DNA of 64,000 bases, taken from positions 1-64,000 of the forward strand of contig JAODUO010000944.1 of the NCBI GenBank assembly GCA_025642075.2, written 5' to 3'. Under the pieces are notes generated by a model. That model made no database searches. It had not been told where the DNA came from and saw nothing but the letters and a program-made list of their open reading frames with translations. Positions 33,600-47,189 of this stretch are shown here, piece by piece (the stretch's first letter is position 1; every line of letters starts with the position of its first letter). Position numbers and translations under genes: made by a program. This DNA comes from Ridgeia piscesae. Its lineage: Eukaryota; Annelida; Polychaeta; Sabellida; Siboglinidae.

Positions 33600-34950
33600 C
33601 ACACGGCTAAGTATCATGGAGGACTTAGCAACGTGTAATTGTTGATATATGGAGTAATGGTATTTAATGTGTCTGCTCGCAAAAAAGATATAATTTAGTT
33701 TGATTAATAAAAGATAAGAGCACCTTTGAGGAACAGTAATCTTGCATCAACCATGAAGGATGGAATCTGATCTCTACGTCTGATTAGCAACAGAAGATTG
33801 TTCATTTTGTGGTGGTCTCTGCTGTCTTTATATACGTGGGAGAATCGTAATGTAACACACCATGTGAATTATAACAATGAATACTAATGCATTTGTTTGC
33901 AACGTAAATAGAATCAGACAATCGTACAATTATTATGTGGCACCAACACATGTATACTACTGAAGCATGGACACGACACAACAATTAATTAATGTAAGTT
34001 GTGAAGTTGCACAGCTAACCTGGGACACCCTCGACCAGCTGTGTTTAACGATTCTTTCCTGCGATCTAAACTCTGGTAACGAAACTTGCTTATCGACTCA
34101 TGCATTAAAACATCATCTGTTGCTTTATGATAAACCTTAAACTAAATAATGTAAAAAATGAAACAAAAGGTGACGCAAATGATTCGTCATGGATCTGGTA
34201 CAGATGACGATAAAGGAAACTCGGGAGAATCACTTAGCACGGGAATTTCTTGGCGACAAAATTGCCTGGATTTGTGAGTCGCGACCTATTTTCTTAAGGT
34301 CTTGTTTGATTATGGTGTGTGCGTGATAAACGGCACGGCTCATCGAGCTGTGCCCGGCTCACTTGATTGCTGCAGACAAGTCATTTGGTCGAATCTGCCG
34401 CACATGATTTGGTCAGAAAGCAGGACACGCGCTATTACGTTTAATTAACCATAATATGACCACGCTGATTTAGGAGCGTGTGAGACAAAGTGCGGACAGG
34501 TCGCGTAATAGACAGAACACGATTGACGCGAAGAGACTCTATGTATGCCTTTCATGGTTTCGCGTTTTAATGAACAGTATAGCTAAGCCACACGTATTGA
34601 CAGGTACAGTCTTCTTCGCTGTTGCTCGTCGCCCGGAAAGTTCAAGGCAAGTGACGCCTTACGACACATAAAATACACACACTTCTTTAAATCAACTGAA
34701 TTAACTAACAATAATTAGAACTTCACACAAAATTGTTGACCACATCGCCGGCAGCACTATCTTGGATATATGGAATAGCCGCACGCAATGTTGACAGATA
34801 GTCTCATAATTGTTATAAGAGACTAATGTGTACACAATTGGTAATAATTTCTCTGAATATGTATACGTTTTACTTTTATGACAATATCTGGCGGACATGA
34901 CGACTGGGATACGAACAACCAACAGCCTGCAGTGACGAAGGTTGCAATGC
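33600..34950. other. Intergenic DNA without a recognised gene
   Basis: It contains the second copy of the 65-80 bp dispersed repeat at about 34020-34100. No coding exon is supported. Confidence 0.5.
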
Positions 34951-34962
34951 ACTGGTGTTTGT

Positions 34963-35205
34963 TTACCAGCTGTGTATGCCGCTAGTTCGAAGCCTGGTGT
35001 GCTTTATCTTGAATGTTGTTCGAATGTGGGTTTTAAGAATGAATGCGATTGTCATTTCGTTGTAGGCTAGGTGTTCAATATTAGTCAGCTTGGCGTTGGA
35101 AAGGCCATTAACATTTATCTGGAAGATGATTACTCCTTTTTCTTTGACCGAGTCTCCGACCGTGCTTGGGAAGGCACACAATACCAGGGCCAGGCTCACC
35201 ATCAT
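34963..35205 (-). pseudogene. LINE endonuclease N-terminal fragment
   Basis: The frame reads IIFQINVNGLSNAKLTNIEH and LAYNEMTIAFILKTHI. This follows the start of non-LTR apurinic-like endonucleases (xxQWNxNGLxxxK ... LQETH). The W of QWN reads as I, and the Glu of QETH is missing, so the fragment is dead. No RT part follows. Confidence 0.65.
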
Positions 35206-37600
35206 TATGTGAATTGGCGGTAGAGCTGTTGACGGCTTTAGCTTCCTAACTCAAAAAGTTTCTTTTGAGAGAAGAGATCGAAGGTTGCCACTGCCATAAG
35301 GACGAATGGTTGTGCATGGTCTGGCGACTTGTCATGTAATGTTAGCTCTCAATTGTCAAACCCCTAATCATCACTCGCCGATAAAGTTAAATTAGGAGTC
35401 ATGAGTTCCTTTAATCTTCTATACAGTCATACGAACATGTGATTTTTCTTTGGGAACGTTTGATCATGGCACGTTATTAATGCCAGTGATGCATGGCACG
35501 AAATACATGTTGCAGCTAAATGTCACCGCTAATGATATCATTGTGTATCGGAAGGTAGATGTGATAAACAGCCGATGATAAACAGCCGGCAGTTGCTTTC
35601 ACTGAACATTTCCCTTTGATACAGTAGTAACTCACTCGTATGTATGCCATTCGTATGTATGTATCGTCAATTTGATACCGAGCCTTAAGACAAATATCCT
35701 GTGTCTACAAATAAAATGTAATTATCCTGCAGCAGTAGGTAACTAGATATAGCACAGTGCATATGCATGTTCAATGACAAATATCACAATCGTTTCTAAG
35801 GTCAGTAATCGTTAGTGATGTCTCCGGAGAGATGCGACAAGCTGCTGAAGTATTTGTGATACTTAATGAGTCGTTTTGGTCGCCAAGCTACGGTCTGACG
35901 AGGTCCGGTTGGGTGGATCAGTCTGACTGTGATTATTGGTAACTCTATCTGATCAGGTCCGCGTAAGACAAGTGGACGTCACGCACGGAATTAATCTTAA
36001 TTAATGGAATTTGATCCACCGTAAAATGGTGCTGTCTCTTGTATTGAAAGGTTAATTATTGTTAATGTAACGCCACTTCTGTTGTAGACAACTGTTACTA
36101 GTTTCATGCGTCGCGCTTATTATCAATGCCCTGTAATTGTTCTCCATAATCGTCCTATGTCGTTCACATATTCTTTAGAACGGAAGACACTGTACTAATC
36201 AACCGATTGTTGATCGTTTTACGCTGTATACAACCAGCAATATTTAGAAAACTGTTCCGAGTTCAAAGGCACCATCACTTCGCTGGTGAAACCCACAATT
36301 CACTAGCTAATTACAAAAGAAGAAAGTCCATTACGTATATTTTTGGTGTGACTGCGCGACATGTTGCACAGTCGTCGTAGCTCTGGCGTATCTCCTGGTC
36401 ACTGTAACGAGCCAATCAACGAACAGGATGCGCTGCCACAGCATGAAGACCTAGAATTAAGTATTATTACTCACTGTATTTTCTAGTCTTGTCAGCGTTG
36501 GTGCTTTCGTTGTTGACGAACACGTTCAATCTGCTCTTAGGTAAGTCAGTACAAGCTAGGTAACAAATTGGTGAATCTGGGCATTTCAAAATATATGCTT
36601 CCGATATCGTATCATCTTCTAATAAAATATTATGTGTTTTATTACTTACCAGACATTTTCATATAAACAACCATCGTATTTGAATTAAATGCTTGAATTC
36701 TGATTTATTTTTGTACCTATAGTAAATACTAATATTGGGAGTAGGGAGGTTTCTTTTTACTCTTTGGAATATGCTTCCTTCGTATCTTAGATCAGTTGAA
36801 AACATACCGCCGTCGTTTAAAAACGTACCTGTGAATCCTGCATATCCACCATGGCTACATGGAGTATCAATCAATCTGTTGACAACTGAAATGTTTATCG
36901 ACTCTGATATTTATCAACCCTTTACATTCCGTTGAATACGTGGCCTGAAACCAGAAACCCGTCCCTAATATCTTCGACCGGGAACATTGTCCTTCATATG
37001 AACGTTTATTTACTACTGACACTCTGTGATAACACAACAGTAGGTCAGTTATTATAAACAGTAGTTTTGTTTTTCAATTATTATTTGTTTTTTTACGGCA
37101 AATGTTAAATTGTATTTTGTTCATATACGTTATTACTTATGTAGAACTGATACTCCTAGTTTTTATCATATGCAGAATTTTTTTTATAATTTATATTAAT
37201 TATCAATTATTGTTATGCATTTCAAATAATAAAAGATTGTATAGCTATATTGTGCTATTCTAGTTCTAGCGGACTTTAACATGATATGTATAATTATATT
37301 ATCTTAACCTTTTGTGTTTTGCTTTGAGGTATCTAGCTAAAGTGAACCTGTCAGTGATTTGTTTTTAATGTCATGTTCTTTCCCCTTTTTGGTCAACTAA
37401 ATCTAATTTACGTTGATTCGTATATTTTATTATTTCTAATTCATCACAACAAAACAATGTTTTAAGTTCTTTTCTCTCTCAATCGTTTGTCCGTTAAATG
37501 CATTGGTAATTATAAAGCGTAAATTTGAAATGAGAGAACTGTTTTTTTAAATGGAAATTAGTAGACTTTATGTTATATTTATCCAAATTATATTATACCA
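35206..37600. other. Intergenic DNA without a recognised gene
   Basis: Only short open frames (for example 36735-36935 plus) without domains. Sequence becomes more AT-rich towards 37.6 kb. Confidence 0.5.
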
Positions 37601-37612
37601 AATTGTGATATA

Positions 37613-37833
<221 letters not shown>

Positions 37834-38646
37834 AGATTAGATGCAAAATTATTATCTAACACAATGTATAAATGCAGTAATTATATATATGCATTAGACA
37901 TGTTGTTATGAAATGCTTTCGTATGTTACTACATATATTATCAAGCAGTGGCGTTTAAAAAAAACCACTAAACATATTCTCTATACCTCTCCCACGAAAA
38001 GGTGCTCTTGCATGTCATGATGCAATTTGTCTTTTTTCTTTTGTTTTATTTGATCTACTTACAAAGCAACAGAATGTCTATCTCATTCTGTTCTCATAAT
38101 CACTTCTGCAAGCTCTTATGCAATTATTTTCAGAGCATCATTTTGTTAAAGTTCAACACACACTACACTGCTAATAAGTTCAAACATAAGAACATGGACA
38201 TTTAATGAATTGGAGGCTTTCACAGAAGAGCAAAGTAGTAACAATTTTAAATTAAATGTAATTTGCTTACAGGAAACTTGGGCATCAGAAAATGATGACT
38301 TATCACAATTTTCCTTACATGGTTATGAATGTATAGCACAAGGAAAAACATGCAGTAAAAATGGAGGACTAATCGTATATGTCGACAATAACTATAGATT
38401 TGAGTTCAAGTTAAAACTAAACATGAATGAACACTGGGAAGGGTTGATAGTCCAAATAAATGGTGGTAATCTCTCTAAAAGCATAACGATCGGTAACATA
38501 TACAGACCTCCACGAACATCAAGTGATAACTTAAATGCATTTATAAATGAATTATCTTCCATAGTGTCATTATTAGAACACAATCGTAAAAACAGTCTAA
38601 TCATTGCAGGTGCTTGTAATATAAATTCGCTCAAATTAAATGAAAA

Positions 38647-38647
<1 letters not shown>

Positions 38648-38682
<35 letters not shown>
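38648..38682. repeat. (TA)n tract inside LINE endonuclease
   Basis: AT dinucleotides interrupt the endonuclease frame directly after KLNENDI and read as an Ile-Tyr run. Confidence 0.9.
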
Positions 38683-40039
38683 TTTTCATTGACTCCTTAA
38701 TATCACATAGTCTTTTCCCACAGATTACCTTTCCGGCTAGATTTACTAGAACAAATGGTACTTTAACAAGACAGAAACCCCACCTAAATTTGTAAAAATT
38801 TATGTATTAAACGACGACGCGATGCATAAAGTTAAATATGAATATGATACTTACAACAAGCTAACTAAAAACCCAAATGCAGATACAAATTTTTATTATG
38901 ACATAATATTAAAATGTTAATGATATTGCATGCCAATTAAGCTGGTGAAATTTAATAAATATAAACATAAAATCTATGTGGATTACACAAGGAATACTAA
39001 GATCAATACAATATCGAGACAAATTGTATAAACAACTATAATTGACACATCCAAATTCTTCTAACTATGAAATTATTAACATAAACCTAAACACATTTAA
39101 TACAATAATAAAACATACTATTTATGCAGCCTGTAAGTGTATTTTGAAAACAGAGTTAATCGATTTAAAAATGATATAAAAATACCTGGAAAGTTATTAA
39201 TGAATTAATTTCAAAAAAGCAAACAAATACAACACTAATATTATTTTTTACAGGCAATGATACCAAAATAACTGATAAAAAGGATATTGCAAATAAATTT
39301 AATAATTATGTTACAAATATGGGATAATCCATTACATAAGGGATTAAATACAAAGGTAACAAAAATGCAGATATTATTTAAATAAAAATGTACAAATTTA
39401 CTTTTGAACATATTGATGAAGAAACTTTCAGGGAAACTATAAATAACCTTCCCACAAAAAACAGCTATGGATTTGATGGTATCTCAACAAAACTACTCAA
39501 AATAATTGAACCTGAAATTTTTTAATCAGTAACATTGTTAATAAACTAGGTTTTATACTCTGGTGTATTCCCTGATAAACTGAAAATTGCAAAAGTTATG
39601 AAAAATGATGACCCATCCTTATTTGAAAACTACAGACCAATCTCTCTTCTTTCTATCATTTCTAAAGTATTAGACAAACTTATTTTTTATACAATTATAT
39701 TCATGTTTCAACGGAAAGATTTTTCTAAATGATAATCAGTATGGGTTTAGAGCTAAATATTCAACATAATTCGCTGCGATTAAGCTAAATGATAGAATTA
39801 TGACTAAAATGGATACAACTGATATACAAATTAATGTATTTCTTGACCTATCAAAGGCATTTGACACTATTGACCACAATATTTTACAAAACAAATTAGC
39901 CTAAATGGCTCAGCCTTGCATTTGTTCAAAAGTTACTTACAAAACAGAAAACAATTACTGAACTTGAACAAATAAACTCAGACATCTTACCTATAACAAT
40001 CGGTGTCCCACAAGGTTCTGTCTTAGGACCACTATTGTT

Positions 40040-40091
<52 letters not shown>
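40040..40091. repeat. (TA)n tract inside LINE reverse transcriptase
   Basis: The run lies between LLFIIYI and EDFSQASQLF, where related RTs have only IND or a similar short link. It keeps the frame as an Ile-Tyr run. Confidence 0.9.
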
Positions 40092-40094
<3 letters not shown>

Positions 40095-41494
40095 GATTTT
40101 TCACAAGCTAGTCAATTATTTAATTTTGTTGTGTATGCTGATGACACTATATTATCTACCTTTTTAAATTCTCTGAGCGAAACGACAGTCGATAATAAAA
40201 GTACAGAACTACCTAAAATTAATGAATGGTTAAATATTAATAAATTATTATTAAATAAAAGCAAAACTAAATATATGGTTTTCCATATGCCTAGTAAACG
40301 TATGCAAGCTCTTACACTTAAAATAGATGATGTATATATTGAAAGAGTAGATGAATTACATTTTCTAGGATATACTTTAGACACTAATTTAAATTGGAGA
40401 AAACACACGGAGAAAATATCAAATAAGTGTTCAAAAACAATTAGCGTATTAATCCGATTAAAATATGCATTACCATTAGACATAAAAGTGTTATTATATA
40501 ACACCTTAACATTATCACATATAAATTATTGTATTATGATTTGGGGATATCCAAGAAATAGAATTACAAGCATTCAAAAAAAGATTATGCGAATAATAAC
40601 CTAAAATACATATAATTCACATACAGAATCATTTCAAAAACCTTCAACTCCTGAAAATAGAAGATATGTTAAAGTTACAAGAATACATTTTTTATTTTAA
40701 ATATATTCAAAAACAAGAACCTTCGTATTGACTAAACTGGCTAATTATACCTAGTATTAATATACACAATTATAATACTGGTGTAAAAGATAATATACAT
40801 ACTCTTAGAGCTAATCAATCATGAATTTGCAATGAAATGTCTCAGACACAGCCTCCTACATACTATAAATGAGACTCCTGATGCCATTAAAAAAATATAT
40901 ATACACTCACAGCTTGCATGGCTTTATAATTTATATAAACACATGTTTGCTAAACAACTGCAGTGATATATGTACTCTATCAAAATTGTTATATATGTCA
41001 ACTAAATTAATAAATACAATATATGTTAACGTTCATTACCATTAGCCAATCTCCACACCACATCACACTTTCTTACTTATAGCTAACACTTCCAAATAAA
41101 CATACAAGATAGAGGACCACACTACTTTATACCATGAAATTATACTGGCTCCTATGACAGCGACAATATTTTCTTAATAGGAGCTACCGACCCCAGTTTG
41201 TAAATGTTATATGATTGTGGGTTTTAATTTTGGTACAACACGAATTACTATAAGTGCACACATTTGTATGTATTGTAGGCCTACCGTATATACTTATATT
41301 AGTATGTGAACATGATATAATATGTGTGCATGTATGCTTGTATAAATGTACTAACGAAATTGATGTACTTTCAACAAATTCTATACCGACTTGGGGTCAA
41401 TAAATATTATGGTTATTGCTATGGTTTGTAGTGATATGTGCCTCTTGGATTTATAGTAATGTAGGTTACCGTCTTCTTATTCTTCCTATTATTA

Positions 41495-41605
41495 CAACAA
41501 CAACAACAACAGCAACAACAACAACAACAACAACAGCAGCAACACCAACAACAGCAACAACAACAGCAACAACAACAACCACCATTATTATTGCTGCTGC
41601 TGCTG

Positions 41606-41697
<92 letters not shown>

Positions 41698-41877
41698 GCT
41701 ACTACTACTGCACTACTACTGCTACTACTGCTACTGCTACTGCTACTCTGCTCTGCTGCTCTGCTGCTGCTGCTGCTGCTACTACTGACTGTCTGACTGC
41801 TCTACTACTGCTGCTAGCTGCTGCTGCTGCTGCTGCTGCTCTGCTAGCTGCTACTGCTGACTAGCTGTGCTTGCTGC

Positions 41878-41911
<34 letters not shown>

Positions 41912-42043
41912 GACTGCTGACGTGCGCAGCTGCTGCTGACTGCTACTGCTGCTACTGCGCTGCTGCGTTATATACAACTAGACTGCTGCTACTCCCGCTA
42001 GCTGCTGCTGCACGCTGGCGCTGCTGCATGACTGCTCTGCTGC

Positions 42044-42088
<45 letters not shown>

Positions 42089-42200
42089 ACTGCTGCTGCT
42101 GCTGCTGCTGCACTGCTGCTACTGCTGCTGCTGGCTGCTGACTGCTGCTGCACTGCTGCTACTGCTACTGCTACTGCTGCTACTGCTACTGCTACTACTC
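41495..42200. repeat. Compound triplet repeat (CAA, CTA, CTG)
   Basis: CAA units at 41497-41580 pass into CTA/TAC units (41605-41700), then into interrupted CTG/CTA/CTCTG units up to about 42200. All open frames are runs of Leu, Thr or Cys and are repeat artefacts. Confidence 0.95.
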
Positions 42201-42641
42201 TATCTATTTAAAACTGTTCTGCTCTCTCTCTTTTCCTTCTCTTCTATTACTCTATGCCTACTCTCAAACTGCCGGCTTACACTGCTGCTGCTCTCTCTGC
42301 TGTGCTCTGCTGCTCTGCTGCTGCTCTGCTGCTGCTCTGCTCTGCTCTGCTCTGCTCTGCTCTCTCTTTTCTCTTTCGTTTATTCTCATCTCTCACTCTT
42401 AATACACATTATAAAATAAAATCTTTTACTTTTCTCCTCCCCCTCTACTCTCTTCTTATAATCTTTTTCTCCGTCTCTCTCTCTCTCTCTTTACTTATAT
42501 ATAACTCTGCTATATATACTCTCTCTCTTCTCCTCTCTCTGCTTCTCTCTCTCTCTCTCTCTGCTCTGCTCCCTACTCTCTCTCTGCCTGCTACTCTCTG
42601 CCTGCTCTCGGGGCCAAACTGCTGCTCTCTACCTCTCTCTC

Positions 42642-42710
<69 letters not shown>

Positions 42711-42890
42711 TCTCTCTCTCTCCCTCTCTCTCTCTCTTTCTCTCTACATCTATATATACTATTATCTTCCCTCCCTCTCTCTCTCTGCTCTCTCCCTCCC
42801 CCTCTCTCTCTCTCTACTCTACTGCTGCTGCTCTCCTATGCCTCTCTCCTCTCTTCTTTTTTTCTCCTTTCCTTTTTCTCTGCTACCAGG
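42200..42890. repeat. Polypyrimidine tract, (CT)n and (CTCTG)n
   Basis: For almost 700 bp the plus strand is dominated by C and T (TCTC, CTCC, CTCTG). The 252-codon Ser/Leu-rich frame is an artefact. Such mirror-like tracts can form triplex DNA. Confidence 0.93.
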
Positions 42891-43488
42891 TAAATTTGAG
42901 TTTTTTTGGTGGTTTAACATTGTTCTTGAACAAATTTATTTTCTATGAAAAAGGACACAAACTCGACCTTAAAAAGTCAAACATATATCAAAAAGACTTG
43001 CAAGTACAATAAAATTGCTCACTTGATTGGGTGGGTTACGCAGAATTTATTCTCAAACCGGAAGATTGCATTAACACTTTTGTAATCCTGAAGACTCACA
43101 TCTTGTTCTCGGCGCAAATAAACAACCAGTAAATGTATAGCATTCTTTTACCGAGAAGTTGCCATGACGTCATGTTCATCCATCGGATTGTAGATGTTTA
43201 TACATGTAATGGCATACGGTTCGGAGTACCCTTAGAAAGCATATTTTAATAATTTAATTTGCACTATGCAAACATCTCTAGAATTACTTATGCTCCGTAC
43301 TTATTATGGAAACTGATCGCAGAATTATACATTACAGAAACTGCCTGTGAGTCCAGTACATAAAATTTAGAACAGGCTTTGTAGCAACACAAATATTTTC
43401 TTTCAAACAAATTTACATTACTTAAAATAACACAGTAAGCTGTAATAACCTCAACAAGATTTGGTTGACACATATGATGTATGTTTTA

Positions 43489-43493
<5 letters not shown>

Positions 43494-43559
<66 letters not shown>
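43494..43559. repeat. (TA)n microsatellite
   Basis: About 32 TA units just before the LTR element. Confidence 0.97.
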
Positions 43560-43563
<4 letters not shown>

Positions 43564-43625
43564 TAACGAAATACATAATATATATCTGTACATATCAATA
43601 TAATAAGTATAATGCAGTTTGAAAG

Positions 43626-43801
43626 TGTTAGGTACCGTGCGGCACTTGCCGGTATTTTAAATGGACTTCATGGGACTTGACCAATCACAGCGGCTGTATT
43701 ATACGACACAGTTACGAAAGTCGGTTGTCGAGTGATTAAACTGGTTTTGGCACAATGTGAGTTGTCTCTGTATTATATTAGTTTTTTTTAAAAACATAAA
43801 A
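43626..43801 (+). repeat. 5' LTR
   Basis: Begins TGTTAGGTACCGTGCGGCAC. Its last bases (ACATAAAA) correspond to ACATAACA at the 3' LTR end. Confidence 0.92.
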
Positions 43802-43839
43802 AATTGGCGACGAGGATGGGATCCTGGTTGGTCACGGAT

Positions 43840-44810
43840 CATGCAAGCTACTGTGAGTGGGCTAGACAACGAATGTTGGAAAAAAAGTGACTTTGATGGG
43901 GCGTGGTTTTCTGCTTCGAAAGATAAGTTGAAAATGGGCAAGAGGGCAGAACGTCGTTAGCTTCGGCAAATAATGAAGTATAACCATGGTGCCGACTGGG
44001 AAGTTATACGGAACAGTTGGACTTTTACTTCCTTGCGAACGGAGTAACTGACGATCAAACCAAAAAGGCAATTTTATTGTCGAATGTGTCCACGGAGACA
44101 TATCAGCTTCAAAGACTTGTTGGTACCAGCCACACCAAAAACGCTGAGGTAACGTATTCAGTGATAGTGGACCGGTTGCAAAAACACACAAAGCCAGATA
44201 AATCAGCATTGGTTGCTCGATACGAGTTTGACAATCGATCGAGACAGGTTGGTGAATCTGTCTGCGGTTACGTCGCAACGCTGAAGCATTTGGCCAGTGA
44301 ATGCAAATTCAGTGACGTAACGCGAGCCGAACGTTTGCGAGACCGTTTGGTATCTGGCATACGAGATGACAAGATACTCAGAGATCTGTTGAGAGAGAAA
44401 CTCGATGATTTAACATTCGAAATTGCCGTGAGACGATGTCTGGCAATAGAACAAGCCAACCGAGACGTTCAGGTCTTTCAAGGAGAGACCGGTAAGGAGA
44501 CAAGAGTGCACAAATTAGACAGCTGCAGTAGACAGCCTAGACAACAGAACAGTAAAGCGATGCCAAGAAACACTAACCAGCGACAGTCTCAGCGTGCAGA
44601 CACCTGTCAAAGTGTTACAGGTGCAACGGACAACACAATCCAAAAGTATGTCCATTTATAAAGGGGGAAATGTTACCAGTGTGGTAAAGTCGGTCATATT
44701 CGAAAGGCATGCCGACAGAAGGCAAACAAACAGCCACCGGCAACGTCATTCACGTCATGCAAGGCAACGAAGACGCCGAGCGACAGACTGGACATGACTG
44801 TACCGAGTGT
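43840..44810 (+). pseudogene. gag of the LTR element
   Basis: An upstream frame (from about 43841) and the 44017-44661 frame together look like a gypsy gag. YFLANGVTDDQTKKAILL matches the capsid start, with a frame change at about 44017. In a third frame, 44669-44710 encodes a CCHC zinc knuckle (CYQCGKVGHIRKAC). Gag packages the element RNA in the particle. Frame changes make it non-functional as it stands. Confidence 0.8.
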
Positions 44811-45118
44811 CCAAAGGAAATGACCGGAAGCCAATTTCCGTGACGATGGAAGTTGAAAACAGAGAACTTGTGATGGAGTTAGATAGGGCTCAGCTGTTCT
44901 GTCATCGGGGAGGAGAAATATCTGAACAGCTGCAGCATGTACCGTTAGAAAGCACCACTCTACAGCTACACACATATACGGGAGAAACTGTGAAACCGTT
45001 GGGCGTGTTGTCAGTTAAAGTTCGTTATGGAGAACAAAGCAAGTATCTTCAGTTGTATGTGATGAAAGGAATTGGACCTACACTGTTGGTCGGGAGTGGT
45101 TGCACTCCATCCGTTTGA
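44807..45118 (+). pseudogene. Protease region of the LTR element
   Basis: MEVENRELVMELD leads into the place where the active-site Asp-Thr-Gly should be, but DRAQ is read instead. The segment ends near GIGPTLL, after which the frame shifts. The aspartic protease is therefore inactive. Confidence 0.7.
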
Positions 45119-46071
45119 ACTGGCCTGTAATGCATCTAGAGACGCAGTCTGGTTTCCGAGATGTGCTCGACAGACATGCAGCGGTGTTCTCTGACGAACT
45201 CGGACGGTTATTGAACATCAAAGCACGGATCCAACTGAAAGAAGAGCCGAAACCACGATACTGGAAAGCCAGACCTGTCGCATTTGCACGAAAGCCAGCT
45301 GTTGAGCGAGGGTTGGACCAATTGGAAGATAAGGGATCGTGAAGCGTGGGGCTGCGAGTGGGCAGCACCGATAGTCACACCAATCAAGAAGGACGGTGAA
45401 GTTCGAATTTGCGATGATTTAAAAACAATAAATCCACAGCTCGACGTGGATGAGTCCCCCCTGCCACGAATTGAAGAGATCTACGCAAATCTGAGTGGTG
45501 CTCAACAGTTCAGCGTAATTGATCTACGACAGGCGTACCTTCAGATGGAGGTTGAGGAAGAATCGAAGACTTACCTGACGTTAACACACACCCCGGACTG
45601 TACCAGTATCAAAGATTACCGTATGGAGTGGCATCAGCACCAGCGGTATGGCAAAAGAAAGGACCCAAATCCTACAAGGTATTCCGGGTGTCCAGTGCTA
45701 TCTTGACGAATCATTGTCACAGGCAGAACTCGAGAAGAACATCTGAAAGCCCTTGACAAGGTACTGGGACGACTAGAGGAACATGGACTAAAGGCCAACA
45801 GAGAGAAATGCAAATTTCTGAGAACTCAGTTGAGTACTTGGGCCATGTCATCACTGCCGAGGGACTACATCAGTCACCAAAGAAAGGCAACTATGGCAGG
45901 CTTGCCTGTCCTCAGAACGTTGGACAGTTGAGATCGTTCTTGGGAATGGTGAGTACTATGCACGTTTCTTACCAGACCTGGCTACCCATCTTGCACCACT
46001 GCATAGACTTTTGCAGAAAGACGAACACTGGATCTGGGGCAAAGAGCAGGAGTGTGCGTTCAGAACCGTGA
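45100..46071 (+). pseudogene. Reverse transcriptase of the LTR element
   Basis: Motifs in several frames: EWAAPIVTPIKKDGEVRICD, then FSVIDLRQAYLQM (the first catalytic Asp), then the YLDD block, where a one-base loss gives YLDE and shifts frame near 45705. VEYLGHVIT and GQLRSFLGM follow. The polymerase is broken. Confidence 0.85.
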
Positions 46072-47189
46072 GAGAAATGCTGTTTCAGGATCGAGTCCTT
46101 ACTCACTTCAACCCGGCCTTGCCCGTGGTTGTGGCATGCGACAGTTCGTCGTATGGCCTGGGCGCCGTCTTATCACATTGGATGCCGGACGGAAGTGAAC
46201 GGCCGGTAGCGTATGCATCGCGCTCACTAACACAAACGGAAATGAAGTTTGCTCAAATCGAGAAGGAAGCTCTTGGACTCTACTGGGGTGTCAAAAAGTT
46301 TCAGCCGTACATGGACGGTCGTCGGTTCATATTGATCACAGATCACAAACCCCTGAAGTATATCATGGACCCTGGAAAGGCAGTACCAGTCACAACAGCA
46401 ACACGACTGCAACGCCGGTGTCTCTTCCTTGGTGCCTTTGCGTATCAAATTGAGTATCGAGGTTCCAAACACCATGTCAACTGTGATGGATTGTCTCGTC
46501 TACTGCTTCGTCAGGTGCCAGAAGACAAGCCTGATGAGGTCGAAATGTTTCACATGACCGTTGTTGAGACGTTACCAGTCACGGAAAGAGAGCTCAGAAG
46601 AGAAACACACAGAGACGCACTGCTTTCTCGTGTGGTACGACTGGTGGAGTCAGGTTGGGAAGGTGTATCGCAACCGAACTTCGCACCTTACCTCAATCGC
46701 AAGGACGAACTGACAATGCATCATGGTATTCTGATGTGGGGTAACAGAGTGATTGTTCCCACAAAACTGCGAGGCAGAGTGATGGAGACACTGCATGGCG
46801 GACACATGGGGACTGTAAAAATGACGGGACTTGCAAGAGGGTATGTCTGGTGGCCCCGAATGGATGAAGACATCGAAGACGTGACAAAGAGATGTGAAGG
46901 ATGTCAAGGTGTCGCAAACAACCCGAAACAAGCTCCGCTGCACAGATGGGAATACCCAGCGTACCCATGGCAAAGACTGCATATCGATTTTGCAGGACCA
47001 TTTCAAGGAAAAGTGTTCTTGGACGCACACACCAAATGGCCTGACATTTTTGAGATGCGGAACACAACTGCAGCAGAAACTGTAGCTACTCTGCGATCCT
47101 TATTTGCAAGAATGGGTCTGCCAGAGCAAGTTTTGTCGACAATGGACCTCAGTTCGTGTCTGGAGAATTCAAACATTTCACAGAAATGA
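46011..47189 (+). pseudogene. RNase H and integrase of the LTR element
   Basis: A 392-codon open frame carries RNase H (VVACDSSSYGLGAVLSH, EKEALGLYWG, ITDHKPLKY), the integrase zinc finger (LHGGHMG ... CEGCQ) and the integrase core start (LHIDFAGPF). The frame breaks just before the second integrase Asp: the adjacent frame reads DNGPQFVSG at about 47137. This is the best preserved part. Confidence 0.9.

Larger units (their letters stand above)
38150..41420 (+). mobile_element. CR1/jockey-type LINE, decayed
   Basis: Endonuclease: 38210-38640 contains LNVICLQETW, SITIGNIYRPPR and IAGACNIN, where the usual GDFN catalytic Asp is replaced. RT: parts in several frames from 38790 to 40604 include SGVFPDKLKIAKV, YRPISLLSIISKVLDKLI, QYGFRA, DLSKAFDTIDHNIL, GVPQGSVLGPLLF and the catalytic VVYADDTIL. 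The end is typical (SHINYCIMIWG, IQKKIMRIIT). Numerous frameshifts and stops, plus two (TA)n tracts, show it is inactive. The 3' UTR runs to a TTATGGTTAT tail near 41410. Confidence 0.88.

Noticed and set aside
41416..43012. Ser/Leu-rich 252-codon frame and poly-Leu/Thr frames
   Set aside because: They come from CTG, CTA and CT repeats without any protein-like part.
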